A stretch of DNA of 52,986 nt. Origin: Paraglomus occultum (lineage: Eukaryota; Glomeromycota; Glomeromycetes; Paraglomerales; Paraglomeraceae). The stretch is taken from NCBI GenBank assembly GCA_910592205.1, contig CAJVPJ010000056.1, forward strand, positions 1-52,986, read 5' to 3'. The notes under the pieces are model-generated. The model saw only the letters and a list, made by a program, of their open reading frames with translations, was not told the origin of the DNA and did not search any database. This document shows, piece after piece, positions 12,395 to 23,946 of this stretch (position 1 is its first letter; each line of letters opens with the position of its first letter). The translations under genes and the position numbers were made by a program.

Positions 12395-15300
12395 TCAGTA
12401 GAGTTTGGGAAAGATCACATTAGACTCTTTGCCAAGCGTTCGAGGAGTATTAGCATCGGCTGGCCATCCATGAGCAAACTTGGCATGTTCCCATGTACGC
12501 TCGTTTGGCTTTACACCGAGTTTAGACAGTAGCTGCGACATTTTCGCTGGCATTACTGGTTGTAAGAGTATTCCGGCTATACGTGCTGATTCCGCTGCAT
12601 AGAATAGCGAGGTGTTTAGCCTGTCCTGCTGTGATGGATCGTTAACAAGTTTCCACGGTTCGTATATGGTAAAGTGTCGATTTGCCTATGAGAATGAAAG
12701 TTAGATAATCCTATTGAGGATAAGTATCCGTGCAGACATTGAAAAGTTTGTGTGTTAACCTCGGCAAGAGTATCGAATATTGCAGCCAGCCCTTTGTTTA
12801 GGTTGAGTCTTTGATAAAGTTCTGCTACGATATCTGGTATAATGAACAAACGTTTAAATTAGACCTGTGGGAATACAAATTTAATATTTTGCCTATCCTG
12901 CTCGATAATCTTATTCTCACGCGACCATATGATATACTCGACAATCACGTGATTATTTCAATTTTAATTGACCAATAATATTGTATCGTAATATAATTAC
13001 ATCTTATTCTTGTTCTATAACTTTTTACACAGACATTAGTTTTAAAATTGGACCGGTAACTTTGTAGAGCTTACTGTGAAGAACAAAAGTACCGGTCAGA
13101 TTTTAAAAATAATATCTGTGTAAAAAGTTGAAGGAATTTAAAGATGCCTAATAATTCGAATGGTCCGTACCATATTTAGTTCGATCTACAAATCGTTTTA
13201 ACCAATTATATGCTACTAATACGTTGTTTCAATTTTCGATCAAACTTATGGATTCTAAAACCCTATAACTTTTTACACAGATGTTATTTTTAAAATTTGA
13301 CCGTAACTTTGTAGAGCTTACCGTGAAGAACAAAAGTACCGGTCAGATTTTAAAAATAATATCTGCGTAAAAGGTTGAAGGAGTTTAAAGATACCTAATA
13401 TGTGATTGTCGAGTATAGACGTTCTGCACCATATAAGATATTTACCAGGTAAACTTTGTAGTTTTTCCTGTAGAGCAAGATCATCGGAATTAGAACTGTT
13501 AATACTTGGAGTTTGCGGTACTAGCAGTTTTGGATTGAGTGTTTTTGAAGCGCTCCGTGATATTAAATTACCCAACTGTCCAACCAGGTCTTTTTTATAG
13601 CGGAATTGGATATTTTGCTCGGAATAATCTGTTTGAAATATAGAAAAAAAATTCGCATAATTATCATATAGTAGTACGGTATGTATCAATCTGCTACAAC
13701 GCTTAAACGTTTCGATACTTTCCGCCATCGTCAGCAACGCCTCCATCGCGTATCAAGTAATATCGAACAGCATCAACTCCATATTTATCCATAGCCTGCA
13801 ACGGGTCGATCACGTTTCCTAAACTCTTGGACATTTTCATCTTGTTCATTGTCCAATGAGAATGAGCAAATATTTGTCTCGGAAGCGGTAAATTCGCCGC
13901 CATCAGAAAAGCAGGCCAATAGACAGCGTGAAATCTGAAAAGAGCAATAAATGCGATATGTAGATATATATTGCGAACCATATATCAAGTTTCTAAACAG
14001 CATGAAACATACCTCGATATATCTTTTCCAATGATGTGGACGTGTGGTGGCCATCCGTAATCGGCATCAGACACAGAATTATCAGGCCATGGATATCCCG
14101 TAACCGTAAGATAATTAATTAATGCATCGAGCCATACGTATATTGTCTGTTCGGGGTCATCCGGCACGCGGATACCCCAATTTAATCGAGATCTCGATCG
14201 AGACACTGACAAATCAGACAAGCCAGTTTGAATCCACGATTTGACCTCATTATATCGATTTCTTGGCACAACAACTATTAATTGATATAAAATCATAAGT
14301 CTCGCCTTTTCATATTATTAACAGTAATTCGTACGCATCTGTACGCATTACCGTTTGATTCTGTGTCTAACCAATGCAATAGTCTCTCCCGAAAGTCAGA
14401 CAATCGAAACTTGTAATTCTCTTCCCTGGTCCATTCTACTCTTTTGCCTGTTTCCGACGCAATCTATAGTAATCATAAAATTATATACATGGTTATTACC
14501 ATTAACGAAACGCACGGGGAAAAATCGTTCTTGAACGTACCTTGTAGCTTTCACCCGACTTGCTATCGGTTACATCAGATACTTCCGATCCCGTATAGAA
14601 GGCCTCATCTGAAATGGAATACCAACCCTCATGGATACCCTTATAAATAAACCCATTCTCTACAAGACGTTGCTTAAAAATCGTACGATATATTTGAATA
14701 CCCGACATATGGGCATTACGCGTACATCCATTACATAGTGTCTATCAAGAGTTATAATCACCCAGAAGAAACAAACAGCTTCTTCATGTCTCTTCTCAGT
14801 CGTACGAATGAAGGTTGTATACTGGATATTCGCCGCATCAAACAAGTCCTATTCCGAGCAGATCACACGTAAGTTTTGAAGCTAAATGCAAAAAAACACT
14901 CCGTTTTTTTTTTATCTACACTTTTACTCATCACGTAAGATATTTTACCCGAAATCTCTGTGATGCTTCGTCACAAAACACTTGCGTGGACTTTTTTGCT
15001 TTCGCGGCAGCTTGTTGGATCTGGTGATACGAGTCACCGCTTACCAATCAACACATATAGACCACATCAATCCAAAGGAACCACGACCAATCAACATGCC
15101 TTCAGTCCATGTTCATCAGTACCAGTGCTGAGTATTACTTTGTGTCCGCGTAGTTCAAAAAACCGCTTCAAACAGTCAGCCACAAGAGCTGAATGCAAAT
15201 GTCCTATATGTGGTTCTATTGATAGAGAATTTGCAATTGGGAAATTCTTGATTGTTTTTCTAAATGTATATTTTCGAAACATTACCGTGATGAAAATAAC

Positions 15301-15506
15301 GTACTATCATTCACATAGAATATTGGTGTCGTAATATATAATTGTTTGTTCTTTGCCGGCACGTTCAACCACCTTCTTGAACACGTTCGAAAACCATATG
15401 ACCAAGAATCAAATTGGGCTTTGCCATTAACGATAAGCGAATCCGGCAGGTGTCTCGGGAGCGCTCTGTTAAATGCCCTGTTACCATAATTCCATACACA
15501 TTCCAT
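12395..15506 (-). CDS. MSM1: Methionyl-tRNA synthetase, mitochondrial type
   Basis: Exons on the minus strand: 15506-15305, 15215-15100, 15020-14949, 14848-14762, 14672-14541, 14463-14352, 14274-14013, 13934-13723, 13628-13446, 12833-12760, 12685-12395; total about 580 aa, the normal length for a bacterial/mitochondrial-type MetRS. Class I signatures are present: PHIGH at residues 69-73, [10 protein letters not shown], and KMSKS at 361-365, with [16 protein letters not shown] between them. A basic, Arg-rich N-terminus (residues 1-50) is consistent with a mitochondrial presequence. It charges tRNA-Met for organellar translation. Two introns are irregular: intron 2 (15099-15021) has a GC donor, and the intron after exon 8 begins GAAAGT rather than GTAAGT. 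The intron 13445-12834 holds a MITE-like insertion. Whether the gene still makes full-length protein depends on how the GA intron is handled. Confidence 0.93.
12933..13417. mobile_element. MITE-like element inside a MetRS intron
   Basis: TATACTCGACAATCAC at 12933-12948 is the exact reverse complement of 13402-13417, bounding 485 bp. The outermost TA on each side would serve as a Tc1/mariner-type TA target duplication. The element has no coding capacity. It contains two direct copies of a palindromic subunit (13018-13130 and 13267-13377). It starts about 28 nt from the intron donor. No autonomous partner with the same ends was seen in this window. Confidence 0.75.
13018..13400. repeat. Two direct copies of a palindromic ~110-bp subrepeat
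   Basis: Copy 1 (13018-13130) starts TAACTTTTTACACAGA and ends TCTGTGTAAAAAGTTG: 15-bp perfect arms, extended imperfectly to about 45 bp through the ACCGGT words. Copy 2 (13267-13377) is about 90 percent identical. Similarity continues 20 nt past each copy (GAAGGAATTTAAAGAT against GAAGGAGTTTAAAGAT). Each copy alone could fold into a long hairpin, so a nested or tandem-duplicated MITE is likely. Confidence 0.8.
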
Positions 15507-15709
15507 AAAGGTTTTTGTTATCTGTGTTAGTACAAAAAAAATTACAAACAAAAATTTGTGTTCAATGTATTTCATGCGGTGGTTTCACGAATGCCTCGAA
15601 AAGACAACGGTTTACAAGGAATGTAACCATAAACTATATGTTTGACCGCCAAGGAAAAAACATTTACTAAGCGTTTTACGTTCCATGTTCGGAATGCAGA
15701 GATCTCTCG
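15507..15709. promoter_or_regulatory. Divergent promoter region MSM1 / MID1
   Basis: Only 203 bp separate the start codons of the divergently transcribed MetRS and Mid1 genes, so both promoters must share or abut in this interval (or use upstream non-coding exons). No TATA or CCAAT element stands out. An AT-rich run of A at 15532-15545 is present. Confidence 0.5.
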
Positions 15710-17581
15710 ATGAGATTGTTACAACCTTTAGAAAAACATAGTGCTTTAAAGCACAGACAGTCTGTGCTTTATTCGTGTACAAACATTAGTAGACTATTAA
15801 CCATCATAATATCGATATACACAGTGATCTTGGCGGTATTTCTGCCGATCGCACATTGCCAACAGACATTTGTACTGACCGATGGTATAAAGACCAACGG
15901 AGCTATAGTTTCTGGGAATACAAATTACTATCATTTATCAGCACAGTTGCAGAGTAGGTCAGGAGGACTCGAGGAAGTATTTGCACGGGCGATTGATGAA
16001 AATGATGAACTGCGGAAATTGTATCCCAAGTGGGATTCACTCAAGAAATCTGCATTCACTTCTCGATCACTAGTCAGTCGACAAAATCCGTCTCAAAAGG
16101 TTGCTTATGTATCTGTCTCTATATGTTCCCCGACTGCAGATGCAATACAAGTGTATGTTGACAGTAGCCAGTTTCCTGAAAAGAATCAAAGTGCCATGAT
16201 ACCAATAGATGAAGGAGCTGCACTTACCATACATCCAGCTGATGGGTTACGTGTCGCAATTAAAGCTATTGATCCTACTCGTAAGACGAATTATACTTAT
16301 GAGATTGGTATTTCGACAGCAGGTGAATGAAAAAAAAAAAGAGTTGAATTATCTTTCTGTTCTATGGATCGAATCATAACGTATTAATACCTACGAATAT
16401 CGATATTAGGGTATCTGTACTACTTTAATGATACAGAAGGGTTTCATCTGGACGATACTGACTCGGCTAACGCTTTGCTAACAACAAGAGTGGCTGACGC
16501 GACGAGTAATTTGGATAACTATGGAGCAAGCCTAGCCACCGGATCTCTGAACAATCTTTCGCGCTCACTTTGTGCTATCAAGCAGTTGACTGTAGGAAAC
16601 GTCCTGCAAAGGAACGCGACAAATCGAGGCAACGGACAAGTATCATTTTATTTTCGGGAGTTGAATGCTCGTTCACAATATGTCGCTTTCTTGTATTCGA
16701 ATGAAGGAAACACAGAGACGCTTTGGGCGCCGACTTTTTTGCAAACGAAACCTGGTAAGCCTTAACTTATGATAAAATTACTATAACGATCACGCCCACG
16801 CGATGAATGTTCTGGCATTTAATCATTGTGACAAAGTCAATGATTTATTAAAAGAATTGTAAGAACGACATTGGCTACAACATCGCGGTTTCATCATATT
16901 GTTGCCACTGCAACTCGATATCTTGCTAACATGATTTTTGCTCATTTACACTGAATAGTTAGTGGTTGCACCGTGATATATAATCTTCCCTTTTGTGACA
17001 AAGTGGCGTACGCAGTGCCGACAGGAGCTGGAAAAACCCCCAACGAGATTGCGGCAATCTACGACAACCTTGCCAATAACACGTTCCAGAACTTTACAGA
17101 GAATCTTCGTCAATTTCCATGCAATGAATCCTCAAACCAAGCCTCTTACTCTCTAGTACGTAACTGTGATGACTGTCGTGCAGCATACAAAGACTGGCTC
17201 TGCGCGATTACGATACCTCGTTGTACGGATAGCAATGCGGTAAATGGAGTGTTAAGGCAAGGACGACCTCGCAATGTTGTGATAGAGCAAGCTCAAACAA
17301 CTTTAAACTTTGGCGATTATAAAGAAATATCACCATGCATAGACTTGTGTTATAATGTGGTGCGGTCTTGTCCGGCTTTGTTCGGTTTTGGATGCCCTGA
17401 GAATAAGACACTTTTTAGTAGTTATGGGGAGAGGTTAAAGAACGGATCTTTTACCAATGGGACAAACCTTTTATGCAATCCAATGGATCTTGATTGGAGT
17501 TTCACTTCTGGGGTTAATAGTCTAGTATGGCAATGGATAACGTTGTTTACTATAATAGTGGCGGTTGCAATGTTGTTATAA
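15710..17581 (+). CDS. MID1: Mid1 stretch-activated calcium channel component
   Basis: Three exons (15710-16322, 16410-16754, 16959-17581) give about 526 aa, near the 548 aa of yeast Mid1. A hydrophobic signal or anchor lies at residues about 27-50, ending AHCQQ. The ectodomain has many N-x-S/T sites (NYTY, NNLS, NATN, NNTF, NFTE, NESS, NKTL, NGSF, NGTN). The cysteine-rich C-terminal region has CDDCRAAYKDWLCAITIPRC and CIDLCYNVVRSCPALFGFGCP, the frizzled-like Cys pattern that identifies Mid1, and then a C-terminal hydrophobic segment (WQWITLFTIIVAVAMLL). Mid1 partners with the Cch1 pore subunit at the plasma membrane for calcium influx under mating, ER or wall stress. The ATG at 15710 is the first that opens this frame; an ATG 13-16 nt earlier is out of frame. 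Confidence 0.93.
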
Positions 17582-19338
17582 TATGTACATCTTTGATTAA
17601 TTGTCTGTAAACATCTACCGACTGTAATAGCAAATATCACGTAAAAAAAAAGGTATATTTATGCTATTGGTGTTTACACATATAGCGCATTCTCCTTTGG
17701 ACGCATCTCCTATAATCTAATATTCGACGCTGTTATTGAAACCTAATATTAAGAGAAAATGGATAAAATCTTCAAAAGCTTGGCTTGGTCGTCTTCATAC
17801 TCTTTCTGGATAAGTCACTGCGTGCTGAATGACACCGTTTCATATGATAGACTTTCGTTTGAGAATGTGTAGAGATGCTATTAACGAATCTTCTTACCTG
17901 CTTCGTTGAATGTTAACCTTCTCTTTACGGAATGGTAGTACGAAATCTCAACGCTTTTGCAAAAAACGAAATTTGTGTTAGATGTGATGTGAATATCCGT
18001 ATCTCACTTAGTCAATCTGGTTATAGCGAATTCGACGGATCCGAACAAAATCTTCCTTGTCCAAAAATTCCTTATAACCCAAAGTTTTGTTATAACGGAG
18101 ATTATAATATTTCGTCATTGAACGCTCCATTTGAGACTGTACTTTTCTCGTCTAATGTATTGTAAGATTAAAGAAAAAAGCAATGAATTAACAGAATTAG
18201 GAAATCTCATCACTAAGCAAAAAAAAGAGAAATAAACAATTGTCAATACATATTAATATATTATGAGAATGTCATTTTCCATACATTTGGTTGAAATTTC
18301 CTTCAAGACACTCAATAGTCTCCTTGCTGTTACTTCATCGCTCTCTTTCCGCGTCATTTCCAAGAGTGCAGTTAACGATATTGGATCAGCGGACGAATAA
18401 ATCATTTGTTGTAATGTCAGATTTTTTATTAAATTCGCTATAGGCAGATTATTTACTTAAAATGATTAGACAAGCGCTTGGTACATTTGATTCTCACACC
18501 ATGCATGACTAAGAGAATTCAAGATGTAACGTACATTAGTAGCGTGCAGCCTTTCCTGAATTGTTTAGATGATTACTCTATATACGTAAGACAATACGGT
18601 CGCAAAAACGTTCTTTATGAAACAATAAACTAAACTAGATGACTCAAGATTCGGGCAAGTGGGTAGGGAAGAAGAAACTTACTGATGGGTTACAAGCTTG
18701 TAAAAATAGCCTTTTCTGACTTTGGAGTCTAATTACCTATGCTGAACCAAACGAATTTCATATTTAGAAGCAGATGTTGACTTTCATACTAGGTACACAC
18801 CACTCTATGTCCCCCCAACGCCCGAGTCACAAAGTCGTGAGTTTTATTTTAATTAACGCTTACACGAACATTTGGTCTGCTCGACGGCAATCTATTTACC
18901 GATTGATCAAAATCACTGATGAAGAACAGAGACTACGATTAAAGCCTGAAATTGACAAATTGATTCAAAAAAGTTGTTAACTTTGTGTTTTAACGTTCAG
19001 ATCGACATCAAGGCATAATGCTGTACTGGAAGAAATCAACAAAATACTCAAATTATTGGTTCCGTCTATACTTTAGTAACAGTATTGGGAGAAACTTTTC
19101 AACGTAATAGCATGTTCTGAAACATAACACACAGCTCTCGCATACGTCCTATTTTTATTACTAAATTACGTCGATTTTTGGTTCGAATAAGAAAACCCAC
19201 CATTTGTAAATCCAAAAGAACAGACGTTGTTAAAGCAATTGATCAGGAAGTTATTATTCAAAAAATCAGAAACCTGATATACAGACATGCGCCTTTCAGG
19301 TAAAACATTCGAGAAATTTCTACAAAACTCCATCATAT

Positions 19339-19553
19339 ACGTGGCTTATCGGTAGTAAATAATCTCACTAATCGCCTCCTGACCGCCCGTGAGAATTACA
19401 ACACCCAGATATCACAGAGTACGCGTGGCTTATCGATAAACAACTGGTCGCTATCTCCTGGCTACCCCGTAAAATTACGACATTAAGCTATCACAGAGAT
19501 CAGTTTAATTAAAATTATACGCGTGGCTTATCAATAAAACTGGTCGCTACCTG
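19339..19553 (+). repeat. Three degenerate tandem copies of a ~82-98 bp unit
   Basis: Copies begin at 19339, 19421 and 19519 with ACG(CG)TGGCTTATC, followed about 15 nt later by a CTGGTCGCTA-like word (ACTAATCGCC in copy 1). Copies 1 and 2 also share GCTACCCCGT/ACCGCCCGT and TATCACAGAG. Spacing is 82 and 98 nt. The unit is too diverged to be a fresh array. Confidence 0.6.
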
Positions 19554-19727
19554 TTAGAATACAAATTTGATGACTCGGAAAAAACTTTTTCTATGCGCAC
19601 TCCAAAACGTTAGATTTTGTCAATAAGATGTCATTACTATCATGGAGATAAATTACGCGCGCGGAATTATTATCCCATTGATTGCTACTTTCTGACTGCC
19701 GTGGGAGTAAAGACTTTTTATTGCTGT

Positions 19728-19903
19728 ACTACACTGATATCAATATGCTTTTCACGCCCCTTGCTGCCGCCCGTGGGGAGTGAAAAACTTTTTGTTGATC
19801 TTTTGGTAAAATATTTTCTTTTCTGTTTGAATCCAAAGATAAAAGATATTGGGCTCACGTACTTCACTGATACCTCATGCTTTTCACACCCCTTGTTGCA
19901 TAG
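19728..19903 (+). repeat. Two diverged direct copies of a ~47-bp word
   Basis: ACACTGATATCAATATGCTTTTCACGCCCCTTGCTG near 19732 recurs near 19861 as TTCACTGATACCTCATGCTTTTCACACCCCTTGTTG. The two sit 129 nt apart, directly after the 82-98 bp repeats, and probably belong to the same decayed element. Confidence 0.55.
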
Positions 19904-21245
19904 ATAACGTCATTATTTGTCATCTAACGCGTCTATTAACATATATATACCCCCCCCTCTCTCCCCTTCCCCCATCAAAGCACAAATGCAAAGTTTAATA
20001 ATATACAACAACAATCATCTAGCGCACACTATATACGCACGAAACAAGTTTCGGAACAACGAACCCTTAACATTCAACAACGACAACACGGTTTATCGAC
20101 CGCTTGCCCAAGAAAAACTTCTATATAACTCAAACCTCCGCTGTCCAACAACCTCTCTTCCACTAAAGCGCAAAAACAAACGTTATTTACCAAGTTGAAC
20201 TACAACGAACAATCCTTTGCCGCACTCTATATTACGCACGTACGACAAGTTTGCTACAACTCACGGACAAGCCTCTGTACGATACGGCGCAGTTTATCGA
20301 CAACTAATTAATGAAGTCCAAATACACGCCTCCCATAGTACGTCCGGATCGCGATAACCACACTATGAAGAAAACAAGGCATGTGGATGGTTTGACATGT
20401 TTTGTTTGGGTGGGGCCGGGGTGTTTATTCAATTGAAGTATAGTTTTTGGATTGCCGCGCATGCCCGTTGAACCAGATTTCGCTCAAACTCACTCCCATT
20501 AATAGACGTTTGGCATGTTTCTTTGGGACCTGCATGTCCCTTGACATCGTACAAACTCCCTCTCATAGTTTGGCATGTTCTGGTTGAGCGTTGTGCGTCA
20601 TATCTATTAAAGTATAGTTCTTTGGGTAGCCTCGATGTTTTTCAAACATGATTCGTTCACTCACTCCCTTGCTAGGAATTCGTTCTTACCCCCCTCTCTT
20701 TTTTTAAAGATTTAGACAATCGAATAATGCAAACGCTTTTCTCGATAGCACGGTTAAGAAAAGAAGCAGTTATTACTAAAGAGACGGCTACAGAAATTAC
20801 TCGAGGATGAAAGTAGTAATTATGTTTATACACAGTGTCAATCCAAAGTTTGTTTTGTTAATCGAATTTGTTGAAGTAAAATGTCTTTTTATAAATATCT
20901 TTGTTAAAGTGAGAGTAAATTTGACTTTGTATATAGTGATACATATAATTTGGTAATAATACATCACATATAAATTTTACAGAAAAGTTGCTTACTTAGG
21001 GTATTTTAATATGTATATTAATATAGTTTGAATAAATGGGTCGCGTTGTAACCGATTTGACGTCATATGCGGTTTATCTAATTTTCTTCCTTTTTAGTAT
21101 TAGTGCGAACATTCAAATATTACAGCGTAATCAAAAAAGGAAATATTTGCTTCACTTGTTTTATTTCCAATCTAGCACACGGATTTTTATGGGTCTAGAC
21201 AATTATTCCCAATAAATTTTTTGGCACTAAGATAATTTCAGCAAG

Positions 21246-21324
21246 AATTGTCGGAAATAATTGTCGGAGAAGTAAACTATCGGGGAAATAAACTATCGGG
21301 GAAATAAACTATCGGGGAAATAAA
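21246..21324 (+). repeat. 16-bp tandem repeat (GAAATAAACTATCGGG)n
   Basis: Units at 21269-21284 (GAAGTAAACTATCGGG), 21285-21300 and 21301-21316 (both GAAATAAACTATCGGG) are followed by a partial unit. Two TTGTCGG words precede them (21246-21267) and resemble the arms of the inverted repeat at 3445-3521. The short unit without unique spacers rules out CRISPR. Confidence 0.8.
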
Positions 21325-23833
21325 CGCCTCCCGATTTTTATCGCGTATCAAAAGTGCTAGCATCTATCTATGCACCCGCATAACCTGCGATAACCTCTTC
21401 TTCATTCTTCATTTAGGAATAAAATTATAATCAATAAATTGTCTTGGTACGGGTTTCTAATTCGTCGCTAATATTTTCACCATTTGCTAGTTTTTCTGCT
21501 CCCATTGCTATTTGAAAAATGTTACATTAGTGTCAATGACAGTGAAAACCTCTACATTTGACGGGTGGAATGGACGATGTAATAGATGTGTTTGCTATTA
21601 TGGTGCCAGCCACTTGCTAAGTAATAGATTCATTCAAGCACTTGTTCCTGTTTTCAGACTACTTACCAGAGTTGGATGGTAACGTTTTTCTTACGGTACA
21701 AACTGTTATATTCTCATTGAACGGTATGCTTCATTTGTCTCGATGATCTCAAGAGTCGTAAATTTGCCGAACATCCTACCACTGCAGAAAAAATCGCTCA
21801 CGATAAACAAACTCATAGCTTTGCTATCTTTCTTGAAACTCGTACATATATTTCAGCCAAATCCGAGCGCGTCAGGCTTTTTATTCACGACCTAATGTCT
21901 ATCGGTAGACATTAATCCTAAACAAGTTATCGTTATCAAGTGAACGTGAACCGCTATTCTCTACCGATAAAATTGAGCAAGAAAATGTCGACAAAACAGT
22001 CGCTTGATAACTGCTTCTGTCCATGTTATTATGCGAGAAGGGGCACTTCTAAATTTTGAGTAGGAGGGAGAGTAAACGTTGGCGATAGGAGCGTAAGTTT
22101 TGCAAAAACCAGAGTTAACATTAATTGTACAGCTTTGCGTAAAGCAAGGCTACGATCGTTTTTATCCAGATTGAACAAGTAAAGTAATTTCAACAGCATT
22201 CCGGAAACACTGCTTCGCTTATCTGATGTGTTATGTGTTGCTTTACGATCATTACATTATTTTATCTTAATCCTTAGTAGTCAATAACGGACATAAACTT
22301 CTGGTTTTGAGCTAACAATAATTAGAAGCATATTTGTTTGTTCTAAGAATGGTGAATGTCTAAATCGGATATTTTCGACAAAAGTCTCTGGGCAAAAGCA
22401 AGGTAATAGATACACGTATACGGCCAACTCATTGGCACGATTAATTTGCCATTGAGTGCATTCAGAAGACTCAAAACCCCTTAACCGTGGCAGTACACGT
22501 CCCAATTGAAAATGCATTGATACACAAATTGGAAACATCAAAGAAATACAAGGAGGTGCGTTATCTGTGAGAAAAACGCCAATATTACAATATTAAGATA
22601 AGCGCACACACTAACACAAAATGATTGTCGCACAGACATTGAGACGAGTTACAGGAGTACGAATTGCGGGAATGCTTGAACTTTAAACCAGATTAAGAAA
22701 CTTGTGTCATCGTATTAATTATATCATCAAATACGGGCGTTGACCATTGATGTCGATATTCGCTAGCTCTTTGATTGTCCATTGACCTTTTCAACTATCT
22801 GACGCCGTGAAAGTTTAATAGCTTATTCCATTTAATAGTAATTGGGACGGTATAACATGGTGTGCCTTCAATGGGGCGTCGATAAGAAGGAAAATTGTTA
22901 CGTCTACCTCTTACCGTTTTCGTAACTCGTTAATATTATTCTTGCAGGCGCAATAATTAAGCTCGATAATCGTTCCCGATGTGTTAACCTTTTTTATACA
23001 TCAAGTGCGTTGCACGTATGCAAGTAATCTTTGAACAAAGCATTGTCTTTGGTAATTCTATACTTAAGGTCGGTAACTTTTATGGAATAGCAATGACACA
23101 CTGACTTTGTCCATTTATTTATACAAATAGAAGAATACAAAAATAGCCTTTTCTTCACTCATTGATGACTCGCACCCATTATATTTCTACTTTCAGTAGC
23201 TGCTCACAAAAATGCATTCATTCACCGCAGTGGTGCAACTTCGTATCTACTGAGAAGCAATTCAATCTGAAACAAATACCTAGCATTGAAAGAAGAGTTG
23301 GGAAAATATATTCCTAAGAGAATCATCGCGTCACCGAAATTCGGTTTCGGTCAAAGTTTAAATTAAATATTGATGTAAATTAATACTGTTGTCAATGTCT
23401 CTTTCTTGCTTGCTTGCTTTCTTTGTTTGTTTATAAACACTAGTGTATATTTGTTATAAGCATATGCTGACTAGTTAATTAACAAACAAAACGTGTAACC
23501 TAATTTTTTATGCGCAAGTCACAAGCCCTTCAGTTTGGGTATTCGGATACTGATAAGCTAAGATGTTACCATGTCATAATGCGTATATTTGAAAACCGAC
23601 CCAGAATTTGCACCAATTAAATGCCATATACCAATTGTGGGCTATGCCAATGAACCAAAAAACCTGTACTGTATACCTTGTGTATGGGTCAAAAAAAAAG
23701 AATTAGAAGTGGCATAGAAGGTAACAAAGAATTATGTAACCTTCCACGCTAATATTCTTTCTTCTTGTCGTGTACAAAACCGCAATGAGGTTTGAGTGGT
23801 AATCAAATACAGTAATTAGGGTGAACAAAATAG

Positions 23834-23841
23834 TATATAAA
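23834..23841 (+). promoter_or_regulatory. TATA box of the Zn2Cys6 gene
   Basis: TATATAAA lies 106 nt upstream of the ATG at 23947, within AGTATATAAAGAG. The leader that follows is CT-rich just before the start (CTCCCATCCATCTCTCC), a common arrangement in fungal promoters. Confidence 0.6.
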
Positions 23842-23946
23842 GAGTTCTAAACGAGGAAAGGTGGTAGTTAAAGATCAGTTAAGCGATCTCTACCAAACAA
23901 ACTTTCCCTTCACCTCAAACCCTTGACTCCTCCCATCCATCTCTCC

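Larger units (their letters stand above)
17582..23833. other. Gene-poor 6.2-kb region with decayed repeats
   Basis: No confident gene. Open stretches at 17932-18165, 18774-18980, 19130-19303 and 22281-22541 (minus) have amino-acid composition compatible with old coding sequence, but no motif I recognise and no consistent splice partners. The 22281-22541 minus frame (containing GRVLPRLRGF and FCPETFVENIRFR) looks most protein-like. Repeats at 19339-19553, 19728-19903, 20380-20670 (recurring TTTGGCATGTT words) and 21269-21324 are listed or noted separately. The region looks like a graveyard of mobile or multi-copy sequence. Confidence 0.5.

Noticed and set aside
13318..13746. 142-codon minus frame starting [10 protein letters not shown]
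   Set aside because: It reads through the MetRS intron in the wrong frame before entering the true exon; only the part from DYSEQNIQ is coding.
17932..18165. 77-codon plus frame, Cys/Asn-rich
   Set aside because: No recognised motif, signal or neighbours; kept only as a note in the regional entry.
18774..18980. Possible HMG-box remnant (SPQRPSHKVVSFILINAYTN)
   Set aside because: The spacing and the aromatic core residues of HMG boxes are absent; similarity was only a superficial RP--F-L pattern.
21269..21324. Possible CRISPR-like array
   Set aside because: Repeat units are contiguous with no unique spacers and the sequence is eukaryotic.
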